Both the position numbers and the translations under genes were made by a program. Under the pieces are notes generated by a model, which saw nothing but the letters and a program-made list of their open reading frames with translations, did no database searches and was not told the DNA's origin. Shown one piece after another: positions 53,507-62,021 of a stretch of DNA of 64,000 nt. The stretch is from Bacillota bacterium (lineage in GTDB: Bacteria; Bacillota; Clostridia; Lachnospirales; Lachnospiraceae). The first letter of the stretch is position 1, and the number at the start of each line of letters is the position of its first letter. The stretch spans positions 62,001-126,000 of the forward strand of contig JAEWAK010000001.1 of the NCBI GenBank assembly GCA_023391695.1. The letters run 5' to 3'.

Positions 53507-54277
53507 ATGACAAACAAGGATATCTTAGCGGCTGCGATGCGGCAGTCTGCAATCGATATGAGTTGCAGTAAGGAAGACTATGAAAAGAGTGAAAATGTTG
53601 TTGTAATTTCTAAAAAGCATCCGAATTGCAGGAAGTATCTTGAACTGCCGTTTTATTGTGATTTGGCTTCCTATGGAAATAATGTAGTTGCATCTGTAGA
53701 TCCGGAAATAAAAGAAACAGTGAAAGCCTATATAAATAGATGTTCGGTGGAACATTGCTTTGAAACACCGAATTTACATGTATTGAATGATGCATTACAG
53801 GAACATAATATGAGAATCTGTTTTATGGCTGAATATTTTTTGCCGGATTTGGATTCATTAATGAAACCGGATTGTGATTATACGTTGAAAGTATTGGTGC
53901 AGAAGGATTTTGAGGAATTATACAAGCCAGAGTGGAGCAATGCACTTTGCGAAAAAAGAAAACATCTGGATGTGCTTGGCGTGGGAGCTTACGATGGAAC
54001 AAAACTGGTCGGTCTGGCCGGATGTTCTGCAGATTGTGATACTATGTGGCAAATCGGTATAGATGTGCTGTCTGCGTACCGAAGGAAAGGAATCGCTTGT
54101 GCCTTAACGGGCAGGCTTGCATTAGAAATTCTGGATCGGGGAAAAGTACCTTTTTATTGTGCAGCATGGTCTAATATTAAATCTGTGCGAAATGCGATAA
54201 AAAGCGGATTCAAACCTGCATGGGTAGAAGTAACAGCAAAGAGTAAAGAGACTGTTGATAAAATGAATTCGGATTAA
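53507..54277 (+). CDS. GNAT-family N-acetyltransferase
   Basis: A 256-residue protein of the GNAT_acetyltran class. An N-terminal helical half includes SVEHCFETPNLHVLNDALQE. The C-terminal acetyl-CoA fold includes VGLAGCSADCDTMWQIGIDV followed by LSAYRRKGIACALT, the pyrophosphate-binding loop (RRKGIA). ATG 53507 is chosen; the frame upstream to 53408 lacks a good ribosome site. The substrate is unknown. Confidence 0.8.
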   Translation: MTNKDILAAAMRQSAIDMSCSKEDYEKSENVVVISKKHPNCRKYLELPFYCDLASYGNNVVASVDPEIKETVKAYINRCSVEHCFETPNLHVLNDALQEHNMRICFMAEYFLPDLDSLMKPDCDYTLKVLVQKDFEELYKPEWSNALCEKRKHLDVLGVGAYDGTKLVGLAGCSADCDTMWQIGIDVLSAYRRKGIACALTGRLALEILDRGKVPFYCAAWSNIKSVRNAIKSGFKPAWVEVTAKSKETVDKMNSD

Positions 54278-54318
54278 GTTACTTACATAAAGCATTGATA
54301 AATATAATATTCCGTACC

Positions 54319-54527
54319 ATGGAAATCGTACTGGATTTAACCAGGAATACCAATATTACTCTTTTAGGTGAAGTAGTCCGCACAAAGGAATTACCGAATA
54401 ATAAAGGATATTTGTATGGCTGCCGGTTCCGGTCATAGAAAGAAGCTCTTGGCCGTATATGAGCCGTCAGGTCCGGAATAAAACTAAAAGCCAGGAAGAA
54501 AAGCAGAATAATCAGTTTTTATATTGA
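54319..54527 (+). pseudogene. PilZ-domain gene remnant
   Basis: The first frame reads LLGEVVRTKELPNNKGYLYG then CRFRS and a stop (TAG). The matching continuation KEALGRI, then YMSRQVRNKTKSQEEKQNNQ in a shifted frame, is typical of the C-terminus of PilZ (cyclic-di-GMP-binding) proteins. The N-terminal RxxxR part is missing. One stop and one frameshift mark it as decayed. Confidence 0.65.
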
Positions 54528-54762
54528 CTGGGCAGACAGAGGCTAAAAAGTAGTTCAATACTTATTTTAATCTCTTTTTTGCTGCATTCCGTCAAACTCT
54601 GGCCGAACCAGGGGCACCTGCGGGGAAGGCCCTGTCAGGATTAATAGGGCGTGTCCGAAGTCTGCACTGAAAGGAGCTTTAAATGTCTGGATGAGACAAT
54701 TCATATAAATTTTTAAATAAAATTATAAATTATAAATTTTTAAATAAATCTTTCAAAATCTA
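54528..54762. other. Intergenic region with a weak MITE-end match
   Basis: No gene. The sequence at 54646-54661 (AGGGCGTGTCCGAAGT) resembles the terminal repeat of the MITE-like element at 63774 but no second end is found, so it may be a solo end. Confidence 0.3.
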
Positions 54763-54791
54763 TTGACAAAGCAGGAAAATGATATTATACT
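54763..54791 (+). promoter_or_regulatory. Strong promoter of the nitrogenase-like cluster
   Basis: A perfect TTGACA (54763-54768), a 17-base spacer and TATACT (54786-54791). The transcript would start near 54798, giving a leader of about 190 bases. Confidence 0.85.
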
Positions 54792-54885
54792 ATCAAAAAA
54801 TAAATCATACAAATGCTATATGAATATGTGAAAAAGGTGATTTGGAATTTATAATTTCATATTTTAAAGTTGACTAGATATCTGG

Positions 54886-54929
54886 AGGCTTTAGGAAACA
54901 GTTTAAATTGTTTTCTAATGCCTTTTTTT
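54886..54929 (+). terminator. Attenuator-like terminator in the leader of the nitrogenase-like cluster
   Basis: A 15-bp stem with two imperfect pairs (54886-54900 with 54909-54923) and seven T lie between the promoter and the first gene. With about 90 bases of A/T-rich leader upstream, this suggests conditional termination. It does not match any riboswitch class I can recognise. Confidence 0.65.
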
Positions 54930-54991
54930 CATTATTCGGATTAGGAAGGATTCATGGCACATATTAAACAGAACCAAGAGGAGAATTCAAA

Positions 54992-55901
54992 ATGAATAAC
55001 TTAAAGGGAACCATATTAATTACTTTAGTTCTGGGATTAACCCTGGCGGCAGGGGCCTGCGGAAAGAAAGGGCCTGTATCCGAAACGGCTGCAGAAAATG
55101 AGCCGCGTACTGCTGCGGCAGATAAACCGGAAATTTCCCCGGAGGCAGAACCCAAAACTTCGGAGGAAAACACAGAAGTACGGCAGATTGTTGTCGGAAC
55201 GGGCAATGCCTTTAACCCCTTGTGTTACCTGGATGAAAAGGGTAATCTGACAGGCTTTGAGTATGAATTTTTAAAGAAAGTCGACGAAGTGCCTCCCCCA
55301 GTATGAATTTACTTTTGAGCCGGCGGAGTTTGCAAGTATATTAGTGGGTCTGGATGCCGGGAAGTATGATATAGCAGCACATTATTATGCGAAGAATCCG
55401 GAACGGGAAGAAAAATATCTTTACGGCAAAGAACCTTACCAGTCAAGTGCTTACCGGATCGCAGTTTTAGAGGGAAATACACCTTTATCTGCTTTAAAAG
55501 ATCTGGAAGGTAAAACAGTTGAAGTATCCACCGGCAGTAATGTGGCTTATCTTTTAGAAACTTATAGCGAAACGGCGGAAACAAAAATCAATTTAATTTA
55601 TGGTGACGGAACTACGGAGATCATTTTAAAGAATTTAAAAGACGGCAGAACCAATGCACATATTACCACCGAAAGAAGCATTAACGATATCTATAAAAGT
55701 TATGGTGTAAAACTGACGGCAAACGGTGATGTGCTGCTGCCTGTTTATACCTATTATATTTTCTCCAAAGAAGATACACAGCTCAGGGATGATCTGGATG
55801 CAGTTATCAGCCGGTTCCGGGAAGACGGAACTTTAGCCCGGGTCAGTATCGATACCATGGGCGGGGATTATACACAGTTAATTCCCGGGCTGGAAAAGTA
55901 A
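54992..55901 (+). pseudogene. Amino-acid ABC substrate-binding lipoprotein, frameshifted at a C5 run
   Basis: A family-3 (polar amino acid) solute-binding protein. The first frame (54992-55306) has a signal peptide with lipobox AAGACG and the domain start RQIVVGTGNAFNPLCYLDEK, then stops just after CCCCC (55295-55299). The rest (FEPAEFASILVGLDAGKYDI to DYTQLIPGLEK) continues in another frame to 55901. Comparison with the intact paralogue at 62022 (VDELLPQYEFEF) places a one-base error at this run. It may be a pseudogene, a phase-variable gene or a sequencing error. AGAGGAG precedes ATG 54992. Confidence 0.85.
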
Positions 55902-55940
55902 ATCAGCTGTTAATCAATACACCGGGAAGGAATAGCAGAA

Positions 55941-57134
55941 ATGACCATATTAGAGCAGGCAAAAATTTATGAAAAAGAATTAATCGGGATCAGAAATCAT
56001 CTTCATGAATATCCTGAACTTTCTGAAAAAGAATATCAGACTTTGGAGTTTGTAAAGAATAAATTAAAGGAATACCGTATTGATTACGTAGAGATAGAAA
56101 ATGGGGGAATATTAGGATTCCTTGAAAACGGATGTAATGAAAAAACAGTACTGCTTCGTGCAGATATGGATGCCCTTCCCATACTGGAAAATAAAAAAAA
56201 TCTTAAAAGAGATAAGAAAAACGTATCTAAAAATGTCGGGGTTGCCCATGCCTGCGGTCATGACGCTCATACGGCGATGTTATTAATATCTGCAAAAGTC
56301 CTGAAACAGAATATCGATAAAATGAACGGAAAAGTAATCCTGTGCTTTGAACGGGCCGAAGAAGTCGGCGGTGGAATCAGCTATTTACTGGATTATTTCG
56401 ATAGATCCGAACTGAGGATTGACGGCTGTTTTGGCCTCCACGTCAATCCCCAGCTGGATGCGGGCCTGCTGTCAGTCAATGCAGGCCCGGTTATGGCAGG
56501 GGCCTGCGGATTTGAAGTTAAAATTATCGGAAAAGACGGCCATGGCTCCCGGCCGGATATTGCCAATAATCCGCTGGATTGTTTTGTTGCAATATACAAT
56601 GCCCTTAATATGATAAGGCTGAAATACATAAGCCCCCTTGATAAATTGACCATATCCGTTGCAAAAATCGCAGGCGGGACCAGGGGAAATATTATTGAAA
56701 AAGAATTTATCTTTGGCGGATCGGCGAGATTTTTCAAAGAAGAGGTCGGTTTAAAATTCAGGGAAGAATTTCTGAATATTCTTGAAAATATGACTAAAGC
56801 CTACCATTGTAATTATTCCAACGCATCCCTGTTTATTGGCACGCCGGTTATTAATGATCCGCATTTAAGCAATCTTGCCAGGGAAAGTATAATGGAAAAC
56901 CTTGGGGAAGAATATGTTACCGGTTCGGAACCTTATATGGGTTCGGAAAGTATGTCCAGGTATTTAAAAAAATACTCCGGGGTTTTCGGATTTTTGGGTG
57001 TAAAAAATGAGGAATACGGTTCCGGAGCCGATTTACATAACGAATATTTTGACATAGACGAAACGGCTTTAAAAAATGGAGTAGCTGCAACAGTTGCATT
57101 TGCCTTTAAATTTTTAAATGAGGTCGGAGGATGA
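55941..57134 (+). CDS. M20-family amidohydrolase
   Basis: A 397-residue zinc-dependent amidohydrolase of the hippurate/N-acyl amino acid type. Metal-binding motifs are LLRADMDALPI, VAHACGHDAHTAML and FERAEEVGGG. The dimerisation domain follows (AGACGFEVKIIGKDGHGSRP), and the last histidine region is GSGADLHNEYF. It is cytoplasmic and lies between an amino-acid binding protein and two permeases, which it overlaps (ATGA at 57131). It probably deacylates or de-amidates the imported compound before the reductase acts; this is inference from context. Confidence 0.88.
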   Translation: MTILEQAKIYEKELIGIRNHLHEYPELSEKEYQTLEFVKNKLKEYRIDYVEIENGGILGFLENGCNEKTVLLRADMDALPILENKKNLKRDKKNVSKNVGVAHACGHDAHTAMLLISAKVLKQNIDKMNGKVILCFERAEEVGGGISYLLDYFDRSELRIDGCFGLHVNPQLDAGLLSVNAGPVMAGACGFEVKIIGKDGHGSRPDIANNPLDCFVAIYNALNMIRLKYISPLDKLTISVAKIAGGTRGNIIEKEFIFGGSARFFKEEVGLKFREEFLNILENMTKAYHCNYSNASLFIGTPVINDPHLSNLARESIMENLGEEYVTGSEPYMGSESMSRYLKKYSGVFGFLGVKNEEYGSGADLHNEYFDIDETALKNGVAATVAFAFKFLNEVGG

Positions 57135-57838
57135 GCAGGTTATTTGATTTTAAACTGGTAATTGAGTATTTTCCCCAGATTCTTTCAAGATTACATATTA
57201 CTTTGATTATAGTTATAACTGCCACTTTATTCGGAGTGATTTTAGGGACATTGATTGCCCTTATCAGAATTCACAGAATTCCGGTATTCAATCAGACAGC
57301 CTGTGTTTTTGTATCTTTTATCAGAGGAACTCCGATTATCATTCAGTTATTTATCGTTTATTTCGGATTGCCCATGGTACTTTTAAAAATCGGCATTGAT
57401 ATAGTCAGATGGGATGAATTCTATTTTGTACTGGTAACCTATATCTTAAATGCATCCGCTTTTTTATCTGAAATCATAAGGGCTGCAATCCAGGGCGTAG
57501 ACGTGGGGCAAAGTGAAGCGGCCTATTCCGTCGGACTAACGAAATTCCAGACGTTTTACCGGATAACGGCTCCCCAGGCTTTGGCAACCGCCTTGCCCAG
57601 CTTTTCCGCCAACACGGTTAACCTTCTGCAGAATACTTCGCTGGGTTTTACCATTGGAGTAATTGACCTGATCGGCAAAGTAAAAGCAATCGGGGTAAGG
57701 ACGTATCATACGGTGGAAGGATATATCGGGGCGGCTATAATCTTTGTCATTCTAAGCCTGGCCTTACAAAAATTATTTAATTATCTGGAAATCAAAGTGA
57801 ATTTCTATCAAAAACAGGGGAAAAGACAGGAGGGCTAA
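57131..57838 (+). CDS. Polar amino-acid ABC transporter permease (set 1)
   Basis: A 235-residue HisM/GlnP-type permease with about five helices. FIRGTPIIIQLFIVYFGLPM and the EAA-like loop GVDVGQSEAAYSVGLTKFQT are diagnostic. It is clearly paralogous to the permease at 63022 and overlaps the M20 stop by four bases. Confidence 0.92.
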   Translation: MSRLFDFKLVIEYFPQILSRLHITLIIVITATLFGVILGTLIALIRIHRIPVFNQTACVFVSFIRGTPIIIQLFIVYFGLPMVLLKIGIDIVRWDEFYFVLVTYILNASAFLSEIIRAAIQGVDVGQSEAAYSVGLTKFQTFYRITAPQALATALPSFSANTVNLLQNTSLGFTIGVIDLIGKVKAIGVRTYHTVEGYIGAAIIFVILSLALQKLFNYLEIKVNFYQKQGKRQEG

Positions 57839-57842
57839 ATTT

Positions 57843-58550
57843 ATGGATTTTGATATTGTTTTTATGGGTGAAGCACTAAAAAGTGCAGCCAGGTATATTC
57901 CTGTAACTTTTCAGTTAGCCGGTATATCTTTTCTGATTTCCTTATTGTTTGGAACCGTCATTGCCGTAATAAGGGTATTTAAAATAAAAGTATTATCAAA
58001 GCTATTGGAAATTATTGTAACGGTTTTAAAAGCCGTGCCTATGGTTCTTATTTTGTATATTCTGTATTTTGTGATGACGGATGTATTTGATTTTCTGGCG
58101 GAGTCTCTTGATTTAACGATCCAGTCCAGGGATTTAAGTACGAATTTTATCGGGATAACAGCACTTTCCGTATTTGGAACCGTAATGATATCCGAAACCA
58201 TACGGGGGGCTTTTACGGCCGTCGATTATGGACAGTATGAAGCGGGATATTCCATTGGTTTGACAAAAATACAAACAATGAAAAGAATCATACTTCCCCA
58301 GTCCATCCTGGTAGCTACGCCGGTACTCTGCAATAATTTGATCGCACTGGTGAAAGCTTCTTCCATTACCTACATGATTACGATCATGGATATCATGAAT
58401 GGCGCACTAAAGGCGGCAACGAAAAATTATGCATATCTGGAAGCTTACATAGCTGCCGCAATCCTTTACTGGGTTATCTGTCTGTCAATCGAGCAACTGG
58501 CGAAAACCCTGGAAAATAAACTGGGAAAGTTCAGAAGGAGATTAGTATGA
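57843..58550 (+). CDS. Polar amino-acid ABC transporter permease (set 1, partner)
   Basis: A 235-residue second permease, four bases after the first. It has the loop AVDYGQYEAGYSIGLTKIQT and TVLKAVPMVLILYILYFVMT. Together the two would form a heterodimeric channel. The ATPase subunit is not in the window and may lie just beyond its end. Confidence 0.92.
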   Translation: MDFDIVFMGEALKSAARYIPVTFQLAGISFLISLLFGTVIAVIRVFKIKVLSKLLEIIVTVLKAVPMVLILYILYFVMTDVFDFLAESLDLTIQSRDLSTNFIGITALSVFGTVMISETIRGAFTAVDYGQYEAGYSIGLTKIQTMKRIILPQSILVATPVLCNNLIALVKASSITYMITIMDIMNGALKAATKNYAYLEAYIAAAILYWVICLSIEQLAKTLENKLGKFRRRLV

Positions 58551-58554
58551 ATTA

Positions 58555-58625
58555 TTGAAAAACAAAAGCAGTTTTTTCAACATCCTGATTTATAAGTGTG
58601 CCGGAGCGCACAGATGGGAGTTATT
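58555..58625 (+). repeat. Structured dispersed repeat, copy B
   Basis: Nearly identical to copy A at 41456. Hairpin 1 is 58555-58563 with 58572-58580, and hairpin 2 is GTGTGC 58596-58601 with GCGCAC 58606-58611. The base change relative to copy A keeps pairing as U-G. GGGAG and an ATG at 58626 follow. Confidence 0.85.
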
Positions 58626-58655
58626 ATGAATTTCGAGTTAATCAGACTTAATTAG
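58626..58655 (+). CDS. Nine-residue micro-frame started by the repeat
   Basis: The repeat's ribosome site and ATG open a nine-codon frame (MNFELIRLN) that stops at 58653-58655, inside the next gene's ribosome site TAGGAGG. It may be translated and coupled to the nitrogenase-like gene, or be fortuitous. Confidence 0.3.
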   Translation: MNFELIRLN

Positions 58656-58667
58656 GAGGAAATTAAA

Positions 58668-60134
58668 ATGGCACTTAATTTAAAGGAGACCAGTGTAGGA
58701 ACAAGGGAAAACAGGCTTGGTTCCATTACCGGTTACAATGGGGATTTAGAGAATCTGGTGAATCAGACAAGATGCGGGACCTTAAAAAACAGAGAGCGCT
58801 GTTTCAGCCAGTCCAGTACCTGCCTCTCCGGTTGTGCCCTCGGGCAGTTATCCGGCATCCGGGATGTGGCAATTATAAATCACGCGCCGGCCGGCTGTAC
58901 GGCGACAGCCCCGGGTTCCATCGTATTAAACCAGCAATTGGCGTTTAAGATTGGAGTTACCAATAATACGGTATATGTGGGAACCGATATGGATGAAAGG
59001 GATACCGTATTCGGTGCGACACAAACCCTGAGGGATATTATTTTAAAGACCTATGAGGTGTATAAACCGAAGGCTATATTTGTCGGCACCTCCTGTGTAA
59101 CCGGCATTATCGGTGAAGATGTGGACAGTCTGGTAGCGGAATTAAGTGAGGAAATTCCTGTTCCCATAGCGGCCGTACACTGTGAAGGGTTTAAATCAAG
59201 AATCTGGGCTTCCGGGTTTGATATATCCGATCATGCCGTTTTACAGACAATTGTAAAACCTCCGAAAGAGAAACGGGAGGTTATCAACTTTAAAAATTTC
59301 TTTGAAAGTGAAAGAAAGCAGATTTCGGAAATCTTTGCTGAATTCGGAATCAAAGTACAGTTCCTTTATCAGAATGCAACGGTGGAAGAATTGGAACATA
59401 TTTCAGAATCCCTGGCAACGGTCTGTATCTGCGGAACCCTCGGCACTTATCTGGGAAACGGCCTGGAGCAGTTATATGGGGTTCCTTATATCCGGACAAT
59501 TAATCCTCTTGGAATTACCGGTTTTGAAACCTGGCTTCGGGAAACAGGAAAGACAATCGGGAAAAGCCGTGAAATAGAAAGTTATATTGAGAGAGAGAGG
59601 GCCATTTATCTGCCCCAGATAGAAGAAATTAAGAAGGAAATAAAAGACCTCAGGGCAGTTATCGGAATGGGACCCGGATATACCTATGAAGTATCCAGAG
59701 TGCTTCAGGAATTGGGAATGGAAGTGGTATGGGCGGCAGCCTGGCATTATGACGGAAAGTATGACAATGACCAGGTGCCTCCTGCCCTTGATTATCTTCA
59801 AAAGACTTCCGCGAATAACATAAAATTAAGTGTTGCGGACCAGCAGAACTTTGAAGTTTTAAACATATTGAACGAATATAAGCCGGATATTTATTTCTCC
59901 AGGCATCCGGGAACTACGGTCTGGGCTATCAAGCAGGGGATCGCCGCCCTGTATGTGGCGGATGAATATATGATATTCGGCTATAAAGGTACCCTTAATT
60001 TTGCCAAATCCGTACTGGATACGGTACGGAACCGGAGTTTTGAAAAAAATCTGGCGAAAAGGGTGAAACTTCCCTACACGGATTGGTGGTACGGACAGAA
60101 TAACAGTACATTCTTAAAGGAGGCCTCGGAATAA
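58668..60134 (+). CDS. Nitrogenase-like component 1, alpha (NifD-like) subunit
   Basis: A 488-residue oxidoreductase/nitrogenase component 1 protein. By-eye alignment with NifD places the three P-cluster ligands at Cys56 (GCALGQLSGIRDV), Cys77 (INHAPAGC) and Cys143 (GTSCVTGIIGED). Cys255 (CGTLGTYLGNGLEQLYG) has the same spacing to YG as the cofactor ligand Cys275. The histidine equivalent to His442 aligns with Ala431 (YVADEYMIFGYKG), so cofactor binding must differ. It lies among amino-acid transporter genes with a NifK-like partner. It is probably a nitrogenase-like reductase of another substrate; NifD, NifE, BchN and CfbD identities fit less well. Confidence 0.88.
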   Translation: MALNLKETSVGTRENRLGSITGYNGDLENLVNQTRCGTLKNRERCFSQSSTCLSGCALGQLSGIRDVAIINHAPAGCTATAPGSIVLNQQLAFKIGVTNNTVYVGTDMDERDTVFGATQTLRDIILKTYEVYKPKAIFVGTSCVTGIIGEDVDSLVAELSEEIPVPIAAVHCEGFKSRIWASGFDISDHAVLQTIVKPPKEKREVINFKNFFESERKQISEIFAEFGIKVQFLYQNATVEELEHISESLATVCICGTLGTYLGNGLEQLYGVPYIRTINPLGITGFETWLRETGKTIGKSREIESYIERERAIYLPQIEEIKKEIKDLRAVIGMGPGYTYEVSRVLQELGMEVVWAAAWHYDGKYDNDQVPPALDYLQKTSANNIKLSVADQQNFEVLNILNEYKPDIYFSRHPGTTVWAIKQGIAALYVADEYMIFGYKGTLNFAKSVLDTVRNRSFEKNLAKRVKLPYTDWWYGQNNSTFLKEASE

Positions 60135-61432
60135 TGGCAAAAATACTGGATCAGCCAAGATATAAATGCGCCCTTGCAGCAATGCAGACCGTACAGTCAA
60201 TATCAAGAGCACTTCCCATCCTGCATTCCGGGCCGGGCTGCGCGGAAAAGCTAAGCGGCAGTGTGGGAAGTTCGGGGCTTTATTCCCCCCACATCTTTCC
60301 CTGCACCAGCATCAGTGAAAAAGAAGTGATCTTCGGCGGAGATAATAAACTGGAAGAAATAATTGAAAATTCCCTGAAAGTAATCGATGCGGATTTATAC
60401 GTGGTTTTAACCGGATGTACTCCTGAAATAGTTGGGGATAATGTGGAGGAGGTGGCCGGTAAATTCAGAAATTCGGAAAAACCGGTGATTTATGCTTCCA
60501 CGGCAGGATTTAAAGGAAATAATTACAGAGGACATGACTGGATCCTGACAGCCATCTTTGACCAGTATCTAAAGCCCTCCGGCCACCTGGAAAAAGGACT
60601 GGTCAATATCTGGACCGGAATTCCCATGCATGATCCTTTCTGGCTGGGGAATTTAAGGGAACTTGAAAAGTTGGTGGCAGAACTTGGTTTAACTCCGAAT
60701 GTAATCTTCGGACATGGGAAAGGTATTAAGAATATTGATAAAATTCCTGAGGCTGAGTTTAATTTACTGGTTTCACCCTGGGTAGGACTGGAAAGCGTAA
60801 AATTCCTGAAGGAAAAGTTCGGAACGCCTTATCTGCATTATCCGGTAGTTCCCATTGGTGCTTTTGAAACGACAAAGTTTTTGCGTACCGTAGGAGAATA
60901 TGCGGAAATCGATTCTGCCAGAATTGAAGAAATCGTTACCAGGCATGAAGAAGAATATTATTACTATATTGAACGGTATGCGGACGTATTTTTGGAAACC
61001 CGTGTTATGGCTAAACGGTTTGTTACCGTATCCGACGCACAGAACAGTCTTGCCTTAACGAAATTCCTGGTAAATGACCTGGGGCTTTTTCCTTCCAAAC
61101 AGTACATAATTGACGATACCCCGGAAGAATACCGGGGATTGATAGCCGGTTATTTTAAGGAATTAAATTACGGTATACAGGCGGAAGTCGCCTTTAGCAG
61201 TGACGGACATGAAATCCACAGTGAAATTGAAGGTGCGGATTTTAACGGATATCCATTAATTCTTGGAAGCAGTTGGGAAAAGGTATTGGCAAAAAAGTTA
61301 AATGCCCATTACGTCAATATTTCCTATCCGGTCATAGAAAGATTGATCATTAACAGCAGTATAGCCGGATATAGCGGCGGTTTAAAACTTCTGGAAGATA
61401 TTTATTCCGTCGTACTGACAAGATTTAATTAA
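60134..61432 (+). CDS. Nitrogenase-like component 1, beta (NifK-like) subunit
   Basis: A 432-residue partner, shorter than NifK (about 520). All three P-cluster cysteines are visible: Cys12 (RYKCALA), Cys36 (HSGPGC) and Cys95 (LTGCTPEIVGDN), and a further Cys57 lies in FPCTSISEKEVIFGG. The start overlaps the alpha-subunit stop (TAATG), so the two are coupled and probably form a heterotetramer. It would need a NifH-like reductase, which is not in the window. Confidence 0.88.
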   Translation: MAKILDQPRYKCALAAMQTVQSISRALPILHSGPGCAEKLSGSVGSSGLYSPHIFPCTSISEKEVIFGGDNKLEEIIENSLKVIDADLYVVLTGCTPEIVGDNVEEVAGKFRNSEKPVIYASTAGFKGNNYRGHDWILTAIFDQYLKPSGHLEKGLVNIWTGIPMHDPFWLGNLRELEKLVAELGLTPNVIFGHGKGIKNIDKIPEAEFNLLVSPWVGLESVKFLKEKFGTPYLHYPVVPIGAFETTKFLRTVGEYAEIDSARIEEIVTRHEEEYYYYIERYADVFLETRVMAKRFVTVSDAQNSLALTKFLVNDLGLFPSKQYIIDDTPEEYRGLIAGYFKELNYGIQAEVAFSSDGHEIHSEIEGADFNGYPLILGSSWEKVLAKKLNAHYVNISYPVIERLIINSSIAGYSGGLKLLEDIYSVVLTRFN

Positions 61433-61583
61433 AAGGAGATCCGGTATAGTTTAACCTTACAAGTAAATCTCCCGCTTCTTAGCGGATTGCGAATATCCGC
61501 TTTGACTCTGTCAAAAAAGTCTGCCAGCCTTAGAACGGCCGGTTTACTTGTTTCAGTACTGAATAATGGAAGGCATGGGTGTT
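61433..61583. other. Gap between the NifK-like and NifX-like genes
   Basis: There is no gene. A 7-bp hairpin (AGCGGAT...ATCCGCT, about 61480-61500) without a T tract could adjust expression of the genes downstream. Confidence 0.3.
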
Positions 61584-61937
61584 ATGATGGCGTACAAAAT
61601 AGCAGTGGCAAGTACGGATGGAAAAGTAGTAAACCAGCATTTTGGAAGGGCGGAGAAATTTTATATCCTGGAAGTAAATGATGAAAATGAGTTCTATTAT
61701 GTGGAAGAAAGAAAAACCGCTGCTCCCTGCAGTGGGGGAACTCACAGTGACAACGGCTTGGCCCTTGCAGTCAGGGTGCTTTCCGACTGTAAATATGTTC
61801 TGGTAAGCCAGATCGGTGCCGGAGCAGAATACGAACTAAACAAAAAAGGAGTCACGGCATTTGCTATATCACATTATATTGACGAAGCGGTTAAGAAATT
61901 AGTCTATTATGATAGTGAAGTCAAGAATAAAAAATAA
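61584..61937 (+). CDS. NifX/NifB-C-like iron-molybdenum cofactor domain protein
   Basis: A 117-residue single-domain protein of the dinitrogenase FeMo-cofactor biosynthesis family (NifX, NafY and the NifB C-terminal domain). KIAVASTDGKVVNQHFGRAE is the characteristic start, with TAAPCSGGTHSDNGLA and LVSQIGAGAEYEL following. Members bind metal-sulfur cofactor intermediates. The start is probably ATG 61584 (GGAAGG upstream); ATG 61566 and 61587 are alternatives. Its presence supports a complex cofactor in the preceding D/K pair. Confidence 0.85.
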   Translation: MMAYKIAVASTDGKVVNQHFGRAEKFYILEVNDENEFYYVEERKTAAPCSGGTHSDNGLALAVRVLSDCKYVLVSQIGAGAEYELNKKGVTAFAISHYIDEAVKKLVYYDSEVKNKK

Positions 61938-62021
61938 GCACTCCCGGAAACGGAATGAGGTAAAGGAAACAAAAAAATGAGATTCCCTTTAAGGTTCATA
62001 ATAAAAATTGGAGGAATGTTT

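Noticed and set aside
54798..54991. SAM or T-box riboswitch
   Set aside because: The conserved core sequences of these classes are not visible in the leader; only the terminator is supported.
58668..61432. Canonical nitrogenase (nifDK)
   Set aside because: Short beta subunit, no His442 equivalent by eye, no nifE/N/B in the window and transporter context argue against N2 fixation.
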